Below are positions 13,674 through 15,063 of a stretch of DNA of 15,063 nt, one piece after another. The notes below the pieces were generated by a model. That model had not been told where the DNA came from and did no database searches. It worked only from the letters and a program-made list of their open reading frames with translations. A program made the translations under genes and the position numbers. Each line of letters opens with the position of its first letter. The first letter of the stretch is position 1. The stretch comes from Flavobacterium sp. (GTDB lineage Bacteria; Bacteroidota; Bacteroidia; Flavobacteriales; Flavobacteriaceae), in assembly GCA_030153045.1 (NCBI GenBank), contig JASLID010000068.1, forward strand, positions 1 through 15,063, given 5' to 3'.

Positions 13674-15063
13674 ATGAATACAAAATATTCTGACCTAATA
13701 AATCAAACTTATTACTTCCCTCAAGAAGAATTTAACTTAAACAAAGACAATTTACAATTTCATAATATCGATTTGATGAAATTGGTTGAACAATATGGAA
13801 CGCCATTAAAGTTCACTTATTTGCCTCAAATTTCCAATAACATTAAAAGAGCCAAAGGTTGGTTCCGAAATTCAATGGAAAAAAACAATTATGAAGCAAA
13901 ATATTACTATTGTTATTGTACAAAAAGTTCTCATTTTGAATACATTATGAATGAGGCTTTTAAAAACAACATTCATATTGAAACTTCATCTGCTTTTGAC
14001 ATTGATATTGTCGAAAATTTATTGCAAAACGGAAAAATAAACAAGAGTACTTATGTTATCTGCAATGGTTTTAAACGTGACCAATACATTGAAAACATTG
14101 CAAGAATCATCAATAATGGACATAAAAATACCATTCCAATTATTGATAATTACGAAGAATTAGACTTGTTACAGGCCGAAATAAAAGGGAAATTCAAAAT
14201 TGGAATCCGTATTGCTGCCGAAGAAGAGCCTAAATTTGAGTTCTATACTTCTCGTTTAGGAATAGGTTATAAAAACATCGTTCAGTTTTACAAAAAACAA
14301 ATTCAGGAGAATGATAAATTAGAGTTGAAAATGCTTCACTTTTTTATCAATACCGGAATCAACGATACTGCCTACTACTGGAATGAGTTGGTAAAATGTA
14401 TCAAAGTATACATTGCACTAAAAAAAGAATGCCCAAGCTTAGATAGTTTAAATATTGGTGGTGGATTTCCTATCAAAAATTCATTGGCTTTCGAATACGA
14501 TTACCAATACATGATTGACGAAATCATCAATCAAATAAAAATTGCTTGTGAAGAAGCAGAAGTTGATGTTCCTCACATTTTCACAGAATTTGGTTCATTT
14601 ACTGTTGGAGAAAGCGGTGGCGCTATTTATCAGGTTTTGTATCAAAAGCAACAAAATGACAGAGAAGCATGGAATATGATCGATTCGTCTTTCATTACTA
14701 CTTTACCTGATACATGGGCGATAAACAAACGTTTTGTAATGCTTGCCATAAACCGATGGAATGAAACTTATGAAAGAGTTTTACTCGGCGGAATGACTTG
14801 TGATAGCGATGATTATTACAACTCAGAGCAAAATATGAATGCTATTTATTTACCTAAATACAACAAAGAAAAACCATTGTATATTGGTTTCTTTAATACA
14901 GGTGCTTATCAAGAAACTATTGGCGGTTATGGCGGATTACATCACTGTTTGATTCCACAACCAAAACATATTTTAATCGATAGAGATGAAAATGGTATTC
15001 TGGCAACCGAAGTTTTCTCGGAAGCACAAAAAGCAGAAGATGTATTAAAAATATTAGGTTACA
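13674..15063 (+). CDS. speA: Arginine decarboxylase, short Bacteroidota form, cut at the right edge
   Basis: A PLP-dependent fold-III decarboxylase that would turn arginine into agmatine, the first step of the agmatine route to polyamines. From ATG 13674 the frame is open to the window end (463 codons, no stop). The last residues (KAEDVLKILGY) resemble the natural C-terminus, so little is missing. Seen: YCYCTKSSH (80-87) with the likely PLP Lys84, HFFINTGIND (222-231), NIGGGFPI (260-267) for the PLP phosphate, EFGSFTVGESGG (305-316), and GGMTCDSDDYY (372-382) with Cys376, matching the CDxxD-type active-site motif contributed across the dimer. It is clearly shorter than the roughly 650-residue E. 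coli SpeA and lacks its large inserted domains. Arginine specificity is inherited from how this family is annotated; diaminopimelate or ornithine cannot be excluded by reading alone. An agmatinase gene often follows, outside the window. Confidence 0.88.
   Translation, partial: MNTKYSDLINQTYYFPQEEFNLNKDNLQFHNIDLMKLVEQYGTPLKFTYLPQISNNIKRAKGWFRNSMEKNNYEAKYYYCYCTKSSHFEYIMNEAFKNNIHIETSSAFDIDIVENLLQNGKINKSTYVICNGFKRDQYIENIARIINNGHKNTIPIIDNYEELDLLQAEIKGKFKIGIRIAAEEEPKFEFYTSRLGIGYKNIVQFYKKQIQENDKLELKMLHFFINTGINDTAYYWNELVKCIKVYIALKKECPSLDSLNIGGGFPIKNSLAFEYDYQYMIDEIINQIKIACEEAEVDVPHIFTEFGSFTVGESGGAIYQVLYQKQQNDREAWNMIDSSFITTLPDTWAINKRFVMLAINRWNETYERVLLGGMTCDSDDYYNSEQNMNAIYLPKYNKEKPLYIGFFNTGAYQETIGGYGGLHHCLIPQPKHILIDRDENGILATEVFSEAQKAEDVLKILGY

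Overview
The window looks like ordinary core chromosome of a Flavobacterium-type member of the Bacteroidota. The DNA is AT-rich, start codons lack clear Shine-Dalgarno sequences, several genes carry a TAnnTTTG-type -7 promoter element (the Flavobacterium/Bacteroides consensus), and the proteins read like Flavobacteriaceae versions. I see no tRNA or rRNA gene, CRISPR array, insertion sequence or prophage. The genus assignment is an inference from reading, not from a search.

Layout. (1) 1-3960, plus strand: a 5'-truncated panB (pantothenate synthesis), a GNAT acetyltransferase, an RluA-type pseudouridine synthase whose GTG start overlaps the acetyltransferase stop by one base, a class-3-like aldehyde dehydrogenase with its own probable promoter, and a polytopic membrane protein. 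They end at a strong bidirectional hairpin. (2) 4023-6260, minus strand: two tandem paralogous proteins, each with one membrane anchor, a long coiled coil and a beta-rich C-terminal domain. A very AT-rich gap of nearly 500 bp separates them and contains a 20-bp perfect terminator stem. (3) 6388-8758, plus strand: an arginase-superfamily enzyme (probably formimidoylglutamase) and a RhlE-like DEAD-box RNA helicase, closed by another bidirectional terminator. (4) 8834-12223, minus strand: a CAP/SCP-domain lipoprotein with a readable promoter and a tandem 16-bp repeat just upstream of it, then (reading leftward from 12223) a cluster of proline dehydrogenase, ribonuclease Z and pdxH in which the first two genes overlap by one base. 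(5) 12321-15063, plus strand: aroB, a roughly 285-bp stretch with a promoter-like element and a doubtful 58-codon ORF, and a nearly complete short-form arginine decarboxylase (speA) that runs off the right edge.

Most genes are housekeeping or central metabolism: pantothenate, shikimate, PLP, polyamines, proline and possibly histidine catabolism, and RNA processing. Both PLP synthesis (pdxH) and a PLP-dependent enzyme (speA) are present, but they are not co-transcribed. The least explained parts are the paralogous coiled-coil pair with its spacer, the repeat upstream of the CAP lipoprotein, and the speA leader. I found no clear evidence for a new multi-gene system.
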